A DNA stretch of 64,000 nucleotides from Spirometra erinaceieuropaei (taxonomy: Eukaryota > Platyhelminthes > Cestoda > Diphyllobothriidea > Diphyllobothriidae), in contig CACRXP010000046.1 in NCBI GenBank assembly GCA_902702965.1, positions 239,103 through 303,102 on the forward strand. Direction: 5' to 3'. This document shows, in pieces, positions 13,074 to 23,418 of this stretch (position 1 is the first letter of the stretch; every line of letters starts with the position of its first letter). Both the position numbers and the translations under genes were made by a program. Under the pieces are notes generated by a model. That model did not search any database, was not told the DNA's origin, and worked only from the letters and a program-made list of their open reading frames with translations.

Positions 13074-13277
13074 CTTAAAATAAGAGCTGAGAAGATTTTT
13101 GGCATCCAAGTTTTCTGTTGACTTTTCGGTTTCGAAATGTCGCTTTCGAGAAGTGGAACTCTGAACGCCCTTCACTGATTCGTCGATCCCTGTTGACGCT
13201 GATTCGCAAGACGCCTTGGATCTACCGGATTCCAACGTATCCTCTAGTAGATCCAACCCAAGTGAGTCGTCAAGTTG
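13074..13277 (-). CDS. nol4: NOL4-family protein, probable further upstream exon
   Basis: This 204-base exon (68 codons, phase 0 at both ends) runs from acceptor CTTTATAG to donor AAG/GTTAGA. The peptide is acidic and serine-rich: QLDDSLGLDLLEDTLESG, then STSRKRHFETEKS, ending LLSSYFK. No conserved family block is in it. Membership rests on strand, spacing, and the same phase and donor style as the neighbouring exons. NOL4 proteins have a long acidic and serine-rich region here, which fits. Confidence 0.6.
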
Positions 13278-13371
13278 CTATAAAGCCGAGGAACAGTCTT
13301 TTATCCAACATATTAAGTAACCACTAAATTACATACACGTATGCATATATATATGCGTGTGTGTATGTTAG

Positions 13372-14969
13372 TCAGCCTGAAGTTGGCACAACAAGGACAA
13401 AACGGTGGTCATGCATCGGCTTCCGCCCAACGCTGCATTGAATGATCGTCACATCACCGTCAACGGCAGCCGACTAAAAAGCGCGGACGACTTCGCCTAT
13501 TTAGACAGCACATTCATGCTTCATCAAAATCAACAACAAAGCGTCTCATCAGGTCTCGAAAGCCAGCCGGGCCTCTGTCGGCTGCAGAACGAAGTATGGA
13601 ATCGCCACGGTCTCAAAGTCAACATCAAACTCAAGCTGTACTGAGCAGTCGTTTTGACGATGCTTCAGTATGGAGAAGAGATCTGGACATTCTATAGGAA
13701 ACACGCGCGGAAAGTCAATCATGTCCACCTCAGCTGTCCTTGGAGAATCCCAAAACTGAGGTGGCAGGAAAGAATGTCCAAACAGAAGGTTTGAAACGCA
13801 CCTGAATCCTCAACATTCACGTTATGCTGAGGCGACTGCAACTGCGACGGAACGGCCACCTCGTAAAGATGGACGGTTAGAGACTACCCCAACAACTCTT
13901 CAACGAAGATGTTGCTACAAGGACACCCTAAATAATTCTTCAACGTTCTTGCAAATCAACCAGAAAACCTGGGAAGACCTTTAAAATGACCGATCGACCT
14001 AGAGAAGAGCAATGAAGATTGGAACAACAATCCATAAAGCCAACGGGTTAACCGCTGCCAAAGCCAAAAGAGTGGTTTGCAAGTCTCAAGCACCCCCAAT
14101 ACACGACAATAACAACCGACCTCTTCCATGATGCCCAAGCTGACAACGAACTTTACGTATGTGGGCTAGTCTAGTCGGACATCTAAAGACCCAGTTGAAC
14201 AACGGGCCAACACCTCCAACTGCTGCCTTCACAACCGGTCCCATCATCAGCCCTGCACAAACCATCACGGCGTCCACTACGATGATTACCCTCACCTCCG
14301 ATGATCACACTCCCGATGCCCCGCCAGCTATATCATCACCGCAACAATCAAGGCGACGAGGGTGACGACTAACAGCTCTCCCATTCCAGCAACCAATGAA
14401 ACCATCCTCGATGCCTCGTCAACCACCATTCTCACTATCACCGAGCCCACCGACAGAAATTTGGACTCGGTCCCAATCTGTTTTCATTACGATTGCGCAT
14501 TCACCTCATGCATCGGCCTGGTTGGTCATTTGCTAGTTCACTGCACCTCGATCGGCGCACCAGTGTTCGGGGCCCAAAAACACTCGCAGCGCCCGCCTCT
14601 ACTGCCCGAACTGCTCACACACACACATTCATCCGTCGTATGAGCCTATTTGGTCATGGCAGCGGAATTCGCCTCAATATCAACCCACTAAGCATGCCTT
14701 GCACGTCAACAACTATCGCATTCCCAGCCCTAAAAACTACCCGTCAACCGGCGCAACCACCACTAACAGCATAAAAACCCCAACCGACTCAGCATCTCCT
14801 AGTCTACACTGCCCACATCACCGCTTCGCATGCATGTCACGAATCGGCCTAGTGGGTCACTTGCCTCGAGCACCAAAGTCATAGGCACAGCTGCGCGAAT
14901 TGTCCTCGCAGACTCGGCCACCACACGGGCCTACTCGGTCACAGGCACCTCCATGGAAATCTGAGGTAA
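13372..14969 (+). mobile_element. LINE 3' part: RT tail plus degenerate C2H2 fingers
   Basis: The frame reads DKTVVMHRLPPNA, then a YLDSTF block, LQNEVWNRHGLKVNIKLKLY, QYGEEIWTFY and QINQKTWEDL, the post-catalytic tail typical of a tapeworm LINE (known from memory with VWNRHGL and YGAETWT). After KAKRVVCKSQAPP come several zinc-finger-like units sharing IGLVGHL (ASLVGHLK, CIGLVGHLLVH, RIGLVGHLPR), ending CPRRLGHHTGLLGHRHLHG and a stop at 14967-14969. Many stops and frameshifts make it dead. The RT catalytic core is absent, so it is 5'-truncated. It lies upstream of the 13.1-kb NOL4 exon, possibly in an intron. Confidence 0.85.
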
Positions 14970-15749
14970 CTTACCTCAGGATGGACTACACCACATATGT
15001 CCTCATCAACGCATGGCAGGCACTTCTCACGTAAGTGGGAGTCACGTCCTTCGGTTCCAACTCCATGTGACACCCCTGTTGCATTTGAGACGAGAGCAGG
15101 CTACCCGCCGTATGAAACCCTAATGTGTGTGTGGCACGCTTCGATGTGCTATTCTTAGCTCTGTCAGCCATCTCTCCCAATCGCGGCACCAGTTGATTGA
15201 TCGGCTCGGACAGTCGACCGGTGCAGGGAAAAAATAGGGCGAGTGAGGTTTACTCTCAGCCCATAATCCTTCACCATAAACAATCTGAGGGGGTTGAGGC
15301 TACCACAATGGGCTTAAAGACGTGGCCTGGATGGCTGCCAACCGATAGAATAACTATGGCAGTCTTGGAGGACGGAGAGTAAAGCTGTAAGAGCTCTTCC
15401 ATAATGTCGCCTCTATGGCACCCCCACTCAGTCGGGATCGGAGTTGCCCCCTTTTTTCAAGCTGTGCCGAATCCTGGTTAGCTGTACGTGGTAGACCTGG
15501 AAGTATGGTAATACACGTAGATGCGGGTTTTCGTCGTGCCAGCCGCCTGCTCGCTCTCCCGTCTCCAATCTTGACTCTGTTATGATACAGATCCAAAGGT
15601 GGAGTGAAAGGAGAGAGTGCGGTAGATGCAGCGCAACTCTACCATTATTGTAAACGAATTCACACCAAGGTCGCCGTCCATACTCTCACCCTGCTGGGGA
15701 GCACAAGGAAGAAATCGTCAGAAAATACGGTTGAACTATCATAAAGGTA
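14970..15749. other. Probable 3' tail or flank of the zinc-finger LINE
   Basis: This is a GC-richer stretch following the LINE stop, with no believable gene. It may be the untranslated end of that LINE or another repeat. Short frames on both strands show no motif. I see no poly(A) tract that would mark the element's end. Confidence 0.3.
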
Positions 15750-15751
15750 TA

Positions 15752-16745
15752 CAGTAGATGGTCTAACTCATGAAATGTCAACCGAAATTCCGAAATGCGT
15801 TTTCGTCTTGAAAATATTAGTTAAGTAGGGTTGTAAAAGTAGCCAGCCTGCAGCATAATTCTATAATATTTCAGCTACCTCAGGATGCTAGCTTTCCAAT
15901 GGACTGCCTTACGGCTGCATGCAAAATCTACAATCTGTAAAAAAATGGTTACTTCAGTAGCATGAATTTGTCTCATTGATTTTCGGTGCTCCTAAATGAG
16001 CAATTATATTTCATGAAGAACATGCATAAAATATTCATTTTTTCGCTCATTCGGTACAACATTACGTCTTCTTCTAATTTTATACTCGAACGAGGTACAC
16101 CATTCGGTTCCAAAAACTTTCTAATTGTGGGACTTTTAAATTCCGTGAAAATGCTGTTCATAAATCATCATATCTGTGCATGTACCAATGTAGCTTGTAA
16201 AGTTAACAATATGGATCAAATGCACTGCTAAATTTTGTGAACTCTATGTAGTCTCCCTTTATTACCGTAGAGAAATGTGTGGTTTTCCGTACATGGAAAA
16301 TATACGGCTTGCAGTTTGGAAACCCTCAATGCATGTGTGACGGTAGAGTGGGTTCAAAATCATTCGGGAATTCAAAAACCTTTTTTAAAACCTAATTATG
16401 TCCCTCCTTCGAGCATAAAATTAGAAGAAGACGTAATTTTCTACCGAATGAGAGAACGAGTGAATATTTTTGTACATGTTTTCCATGAAATATAATTGCA
16501 CATTTAGGGGTATCGGAAATCAATGAGAAAAATTAATGCTACTTAAGTAGCCATTTTCTACAGAGTGTATTTTTGCATGCAGCCGGAAGGAAGTTCATTC
16601 TAAATCCGGCATCCTGAGGTAACTGAAATATTATAGAATTATATTGCAGGCTGGCTACTTTTACAACCCTACTCAATTGATCTTTTCGAAACCAAAACGC
16701 ATTTCGGAATTTTGGTTGACATTTCATGAGTTAGTCCACCTACTG
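15752..16745. mobile_element. Foldback MITE-like element, copy M2
   Basis: The TA-flanked termini are CAGTAGATGGTCTAACTC and, on the other strand, CAGTAGGTGGACTAACTC. Each arm is about 375 bases (to about 16128 and from about 16372), around a loop of roughly 240 bases. The arms include the shared TCATGAAATGT, ACTTAAGTAG and AATCAATGAGA blocks of the family. No transposase is encoded; the small frames inside are arm sequence. Confidence 0.88.
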
Positions 16746-16747
16746 TA

Positions 16748-17464
16748 TGCATATAATAGCTCAACAGCTGTGGAAGCCAAACTTTTAAATCAGCTTCAAA
16801 CCAAAAACTCAGATGATAGTGTATTTTTAGATATCCGAATGAGATAAAAAAAGAGATGAAACTGTATCTGGTTTATTTAACTTACAATAACCGATATTTA
16901 CATCAACCTGTCCTTCCTCATAATATATTGCTCGCATCATTTGCTTTTATTCTCGTTAGAAGGGTTGGTGTAGTTTCTGACCGAACCTGAAAGGTCATGT
17001 TTGGAATTGTTTTACGCAAAGTCATACTGGATGCCAGTGTGATTTCCGAGTCACCTAAAATATTAACTTCCTTGCACCATTTTGCCCTTAGTGCATGAGG
17101 GGGACTCACCAGTTAGCTTCAAAATATTAAGCATTTCAAATGAGTTGATGTGTGAGCTGTCTATGGACAACGTATAAATGATTTGGTCATAGCACGATCT
17201 CATTTAAGACCACTCTGATGAGAATTAATGATGGAAATGCAAACGGCTAAAGTCCTGAGAATCGAATCCTTGGGGCATTTTGACTGCCATTGAAAAAGAG
17301 GAACAGGTGACATGTGTTTGTTTAGATCTCGCAGTCTGCACTCATGACTATATACAGTCTATGATTTATTAACGTTTGAAAGTTGTCTACTTACGCGTCG
17401 TTTTGTTAAGTAAAGCAAATAGCGCATGCATGTATAAGCACGTATAAGCATATAAATGACTTAC
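16748..17464. other. Unassigned, probably intronic
   Basis: AT-rich sequence between the M2 element and a candidate exon. No motif, repeat or convincing open frame was seen. Confidence 0.35.
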
Positions 17465-17671
17465 GTCGCTGCATGGACTACCTTTGGTGGCGATCGGAGG
17501 ACCATGGAATGTAGAGCAGTCTGATTTCGGCGTCCGGTGCGCGAAGTTTTGCGCCTCGTCCCTAATCATGGATTCAATTGATGAAAACTGCAGGATCCCG
17601 ACGACGACTGACTGACGTCGACCAGCAAGTTGATACCCAAGTTCCTCCTTCGCAGAGGGAGGGCAATGTTC
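17465..17671 (-). CDS. Candidate exon of the same minus-strand gene
   Basis: This open segment of 69 codons has a strong donor (GAC/GTAAGT) and an acceptor ACAATAG, phase 0 at both ends like the NOL4 exons. An in-frame stop lies just upstream of the acceptor, so it cannot extend far. The peptide (KEELGYQLAGRRQSVVVGI, then IRDEAQNFAHRTPKS) is not a block I recognise. It could be a diverged NOL4 exon, an exon of another gene, or chance. Confidence 0.35.
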
Positions 17672-17818
17672 CTATTGTCTCTACAGCAACCAGAAGATCC
17701 ATTATAGACTGCAAAAACCTTCTTCCGAATTCAGTTTAGGAATAAAACATTGGGCAGCATCGAATAATGCATCAAATAGCGCTAATCTTCCAACGTTTGG
17801 GCAGATTTCCTTGGACAC

Positions 17819-18001
17819 NNNNNNNNNNNNNNNNNNNNNNNNNNNNNNNNNNNNNNNNNNNNNNNNNNNNNNNNNNNNNNNNNNNNNNNNNNNNNNNNNN
17901 NNNNNNNNNNNNNNNNNNNNNNNNNNNNNNNNNNNNNNNNNNNNNNNNNNNNNNNNNNNNNNNNNNNNNNNNNNNNNNNNNNNNNNNNNNNNNNNNNNNN
18001 N
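17819..18001. other. Assembly gap (Ns)
   Basis: A run of 183 N. Open frames translated across it are meaningless. Confidence 1.
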
Positions 18002-19899
18002 ACATATGTAGGGGACGTATCGGTGGTAAATGCGAGTAGACCGATATAGCACTCTTTCGAACATATTCTGCCCCCGTTCAACCAATCGCAGTCCCAACCA
18101 CGATCTGGGCCTGACGATACAAACATCAGCATGCACACATAGACGGGCTTTATTAGATGGGTCATAGGCGCTTCAACGAACCAAAAGTTCGTCAGTGCCT
18201 TACCACCTGAAATTTCTTATTTTTGTTGATTGGTATTTAGTCAAAAATAGGTGGCTGTATCACTGAATTCAGAGGCTGTTTGCTTCAGGAAGACAGCTTT
18301 TCTATGTGCACCTTTTCCTCTATGAGCACAATGAATTCTGGTCAAACAAGTCACCTCAGTCCATAGTCTGTCCTCATAAAATGGTTGTTCACATACTCCA
18401 TGGTGCATAAGTGGTCTTTCGTGTCCAGTTGGTAGCATATGATTTAAGGAGGCGCGAAACGGTCAGTTAATGGACCAAAACAAAGATCCCATGTTTGAAT
18501 AACTTTCTTCGATTAGACTTAAATTCAGTTTGAAAAATGCACATAGCGTACAGTACAGTGCAGCAGTGTATAGTATATAGTGCTTATTGCTCAGTAGATC
18601 AAGTAAAAAGGCACTAAGGTTCATTTTAGAGAAATCTATTGAGCTCATTTTGAGCAGGCTGTCTTGACAGATTTTAATGGTATAAAATTTGCGCATACAT
18701 CCGAGTTGTAGCGAAGACATATTCGATGTCGTCTTGTCTGCAATAGCACCGTAATCACGTAAAAAGATTTATGACATTCCCATCAGTCGTATGCTTTTTC
18801 AGGCTTGTGATCCTAATAAAATTTCTGATCTACCGATGTCTCTCTTCAATGGGCTCCCAAAACCACCATGTTTATCGTGAAACAAAAGACTATTAACAAC
18901 ACGTTAGTGTTCAGCCCTTGGGTTTGGATTTGCTCCAGTAGTTCGTTTAACCAGTCAGCTTTAAATGCTTCCCTAGAATTTCGGCTTTGTCCGAGAGAGA
19001 ATTGCGGACGCAACGGCAGGCCGACTGACGATCCTTCGGAATCAACCATTAAGAGCGATATTATCGATCGGCACCAATACAGCTGGTCTCGCCCTCCCGC
19101 TAAGCGTCCGTCGTTGTACAGTCTATCGTTACCTTTTCGGACTTTGCGTTCGAGCAGCACGGCATGTCCTACGCTTGGAAGCACTCACGGACGGCCAATT
19201 AGCGTGGTATATAGGAGCATGCAACATAGTAATTTCGGAAAATACATGATCTGCTTATGCTCGTATGCATTTGTTCCGAAGAGGCGGCTGGCCTAGTTAA
19301 CCTGAATCTATTGTATATCTAAATTAACCCTATCGCACTTCTAAAAATTAGCTCAATGAGTTACTCATCCGTATCTATGCATGTGTTGCCTTATTCATTT
19401 ATTAGTTATTCATCTCCATTTATGTATATCAGCAACACTAGGAAGAACTTGTTAAGCATCCCGTGGTTACAGTTAACACTATACATGTTTGTACTTACCC
19501 CTCTAACAGTTGTCATTCATGTACGCGGTTCCCGTGGCTAGCGCAAAGTGGATACCAGGAATGCGTATAAACCAATTCACCGACCGGCGTTTGGTCAACG
19601 AGCTTTGCCGAAAACGTCACCCTTATCCAAGTTTATATACAGTTTTTACACACAGAAGCAAAATAAGGTAGAAACGTCTTGGATTCAATAATGCGACAGT
19701 GTGAGACTTCCGATGAACAGGTAGAGCTGAGAGGGGGAGAGGGATGGGAAGAGAGAAAACTCGATGATTCTTGTAGATCCACCCCAAAAGGACAGAAGTC
19801 CTCACTTTTACTCCATTAAATGAATTGCTAACGGCAAGTTGTTCACTCTTCAACATCCCTCGTAGACAATGTCTGTCTACCGGGATCTGCTCAGGTTGT
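18002..19899. other. No assigned gene; two open frames of uncertain status
   Basis: A minus-strand frame at 18846-19184 (112 codons) contains a helical-looking stretch FKADWLNELLEQIQTQ, but it lacks a good donor. A plus-strand frame (18868-19296) overlaps it. A 65-codon minus frame lies at 18241-18438. None matches a family I know, and splice signals are not convincing. Confidence 0.3.
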
Positions 19900-21120
19900 G
19901 ATTCATCACGCCATGGCGACAAGCATTGATTAGTCCTGACAGCTGTCCTTACCCCACCAGCTTCCCCGTCGCTGTCTCTCACTCTTCCTTTCTCCATCTG
20001 TATGAAGGAGGCAAGTTGTCGCATCACGCTCTCTCGTCCCAACCCGTCCCTCCCCTCCACCCTAGCAGGCAAGTCTTTCGCCAGCTGTCGGTGGCCCGCT
20101 GCTTCTGCCGCCTCTCGCTTCCTGTAACTATACCCAACCCCCGCTGAAACACGCCTTCGGACAAGATGGCACGCTTTTGGTGGTTGTATATCAGCCCAGC
20201 TCCCACGATCATACTCGTGCCTGCACACGCAAACGTACTCTTTCTTTTGCCCCCTCACACTCCAGAGTGCCGGGAACGTTGGCCGATGAGCAATGGATTG
20301 CCACAATCATACCTCCCACTAAGAATTTCAGACCATCTACCTCAGCAACTGTAGTCGCCGCCATACCCTGCTTGTCAGACGTCGGTGCTAGTAGCACAAG
20401 AACAAGATGTGTGCGGTTAGGCCAGGCCCATTGTTCACGAGTCAAATCAGACTTCCACGAGCTCTATCCGTCAGATTCCAGCTGTATCTGTCATTGCCGT
20501 TGACGCCGTTCCCAGTACGCCTTCCCCGACGTTTTATTCCACCCCAGCACGGCCTCTGGTCTTTGTCTCAGTCCGAACCTTCGATACCTAAGCTTTCGAT
20601 GACAGCCGGTGCTCTGTCATCGGCCTGTGCTTGGTTCACTCGCTCGCTGATTCGCGCCGACGCGTGCGCAGGGTGCGGGAAGACCTCCTTGCTGACCGCG
20701 GTCGGTTAACGAAGGTCACAACAATCAATGTACGGACAAACCATCATCCGGTATCAGCCAAGCCTCTTCCCTGGCTGGTCAGCGAGTGAGCAGGCTGTTA
20801 ATTAGGGGAGTGAGGAACCTAGGGATCGTAGATAACGGTGACCTATCACGTACACACTCGCCGGCAGGTCAACACTGGTTATCGTGCGTGGGCAAAGTGG
20901 CTTTGGGACATAAAGCCAGCACAAGAAATAGCCCCAGTCGCAGGTGCATCGGCTCTCCTGTCTCCACCCCCAGGTTACTGGCGTGCCTGCACACGCGCCT
21001 GCAACGCGGTGAACGGGAGCGAGGACGGAATGATTTTGGTGCCGACCGTCCGAAGAGGGGGACGGTAGGGGTAGTAACGATTAGTAACTGACCCGAACCC
21101 GATCGACGTGCTGCTGGTGG
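19900..21120. other. GC-rich island with overlapping open frames
   Basis: Base composition shifts to GC- and CpG-rich with pyrimidine runs, and long frames open on both strands (minus 19623-20306, 227 codons; plus 20177-20503 and 20786-21091). They share no motif with known proteins and overlap each other, as expected from high GC with few stops. It could be a CpG-rich promoter, a non-coding exon or an unrecognised repeat. Confidence 0.35.
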
Positions 21121-23046
21121 TGGCAGGATCCTTCAAAGGCCACTACTGGTGATGCACAACGCATCATTATGCGGTGATCGTTCTACCGATTTCATTTTGC
21201 TGGTACACACTGAGTGAGTCCTGGGATAGAGGGCGTTAAAAAAGAGAACGTACTAAGGAAGGAGGCGGTCGTAATATCCTAAAGGCTGTGCTGTTTAGTA
21301 ATTCCCATAAACGTAGAAGTTTAGTCAAGGCAGACGTGAAAAAGTAAACTGAAAAATTCCTAGTTAACTCAATCACCCTTGTCTACACAGAAAATAAGTT
21401 TTCCATGGGCGCAGCACGGAATTGTTTTCTATTATTATGACTTTTTAGGCACAGGTATTTTTCTTAAAGATTGGTTTTGTTTACAAACTCCAATTAATGA
21501 TGTAACTTATCAAAAATAAGGTGAAAATCACGTACACACTTATTCTGACGTAGTTAAGTAGGTCTGAAGCAGGTTAGACATCATTTAAACGGAAAAAGGA
21601 AATTGACATGGCTATTTCTCCATCGTTCCCGAGACTAACCATCTATACCCCAACCGCAGACCGTAGAGTTAAACTTCCAACCAGGGTCGGGTTAGGTATT
21701 GAATCTCATATCCGGTCAGATGGGCTACGAGCTTACGCCTCCTCGGCCGCTATCAAGGATATTTAAAACAACGTAGAATTGGCGCTCGTCGAGTTAGCTT
21801 AATTGTCGAACAGTATTTCGGCGTCCGCTTTTGAAGTCGGAGTATTGCTGGCTGGAGACAGCAGAAGAGACTACTCTAATTTCCCGTGTTTCTGTCAGTA
21901 GCACGTTTCCGTTTTTGCATTTTCAGCCCTATATGTCTGCGTATATGGGCTGCAGGCATAAAGTTCATGTAAGAAAGAGCTATTGGCTAAGCGGATGAAT
22001 GTTATTATTCGTGACAGATTAGGCAATTCTTACTAGTTAGTATGAAGTTTGCATATTTTTAGAACAAGAGGCTAGGTGATAGTTGAAGACAAAGGGCATA
22101 AAAAACAATGATTTCAACGAAGCAAAACCACACTACTTAAGGCGCTGCGTATTGACTAAAACTCCCACTCGGCAAATTATTTCATGGAGAGGTCCTATAA
22201 TGGTTTGCCATTTCATTCTCTTGGCATGCCTTTAAACCAGTTTTTTCATGAACAGATAGAGCTGAGAGCACAGCTGCGCAGCCCCTTATCGCACTCATCG
22301 AACCGTTCCTTTTTGTGCCTCCATCGTCAGTGACACCTGACCCCACCGCTGACAGACATTTCGAGTGGAAAACTTGATCCGTCACAGTTGTCATTATTGC
22401 CTGCTCTAATGCCTCCGAGGTTGATGCACTCTAAATTCAGCTTGTGCAGTTATCGCTACAATGACCTGGAGTCAACCGTTTACTATGAATCTCGAAACAA
22501 CCTTATTTGGGAGACCGTACTTGTGGTGGGGACTGGTTCCAAGCTGAGGTGATAATGCGCTTCCATTCCTTTTCTCCTTCTTCTTCCTCTTCTTCTTCAT
22601 GATAAACCATGATCCAGACGCTTGAATAGCTTGCTCGGTCAATTATATGAAAAGCTCGTCGTTAAACCAAGCATTTTGACAAAAAGCAAAATAAGCGGGT
22701 GGGGAATTCAAGATTTCGGACTTCGTCAGAAGTGAAGACAAACTGATCTGCTAGTGAATTTGCGTCAGTTACGCATCCACCGGCTCTGTCGCATTCGGAA
22801 ATGCTCCGAGGAGGACGCAGCCAGGAAGGTGCATAAAAATGGCGCAAGGACACTACTTCGCCGCAGATTACAAGAGGACAGCTAACGTGAACAGCAAGCG
22901 GTCTCACCTCATCATACGGGCGGGTAATGCGGACCAGTCCGTCCGGTTATGCGTTAGAACACTTGAAACTCGGCAGACTTGAATTTGTCCAGAAAGGTAA
23001 ATTAGAAAATTGGTTATGGCCTAACAGCTGGAGGTTGAACTGATGA
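21121..23046. other. No recognised gene
   Basis: Only short frames are present. A 27-base TTC-rich microsatellite lies at 22576-22602. Nothing else was recognised. Confidence 0.4.
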
Positions 23047-23418
23047 GAAAAGGGTCGGATGTGGTTTGGTAGCCCTATCTAAAGTAAACAAACCCCAGTC
23101 ACCTGTAATACGGGACCGGCGGTAATAGGGTTTTTTACAGGTGGGGCCAGGGAACGCACAGGCGACGAGGTCAAGTGGTTTTATGCAAAATAAAAGCTAT
23201 TGAGAATGCGCGGTTGTACTTTGAATGGGTGAGAAATAGTTACGCTAACCCTTAACCCTAACCTCTAACTCTAACACCTAATCCAAAACCCTAGCCCCTA
23301 ACCCTGACCTCTGACCCTAACCCCTAACCATAGCCCATAACTCTAGCTCCTAACCCTAACCCTTAACCCCAACCTCGACAGTATTTTGTCCATCAGGTGG
23401 GACTACCAAACCACACCT
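23047..23418. repeat. Telomere-like CCCTAA array bounded by inverted repeats
   Basis: At 23243-23375 there are about twenty degenerate CCCTAA-type units (ACCCTTAACCCTAACC and variants). The array is bounded by TGTGGTTTGGTAGCCC at about 23051 and its reverse complement GGGACTACCAAACCACA at about 23399. These share TGTGGTTTGGTAG exactly. The whole looks like a small inverted-repeat unit of about 370 bases carrying telomere-like DNA, rather than a simple internal telomere. Confidence 0.6.

Noticed and set aside
17702..18165. Open frames of 66-144 codons spanning 17.8-18.0 kb
   Set aside because: They are held open by the N gap.
19623..20306. A 227-codon minus-strand frame as a gene
   Set aside because: It lies largely in GC-rich sequence, overlaps several antisense frames and has no motif or splice support.
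21650..21760. Possible tRNA gene (GAATCTCATATCC resembling a B box)
   Set aside because: No acceptor stem, A box or anticodon arm could be folded around it.
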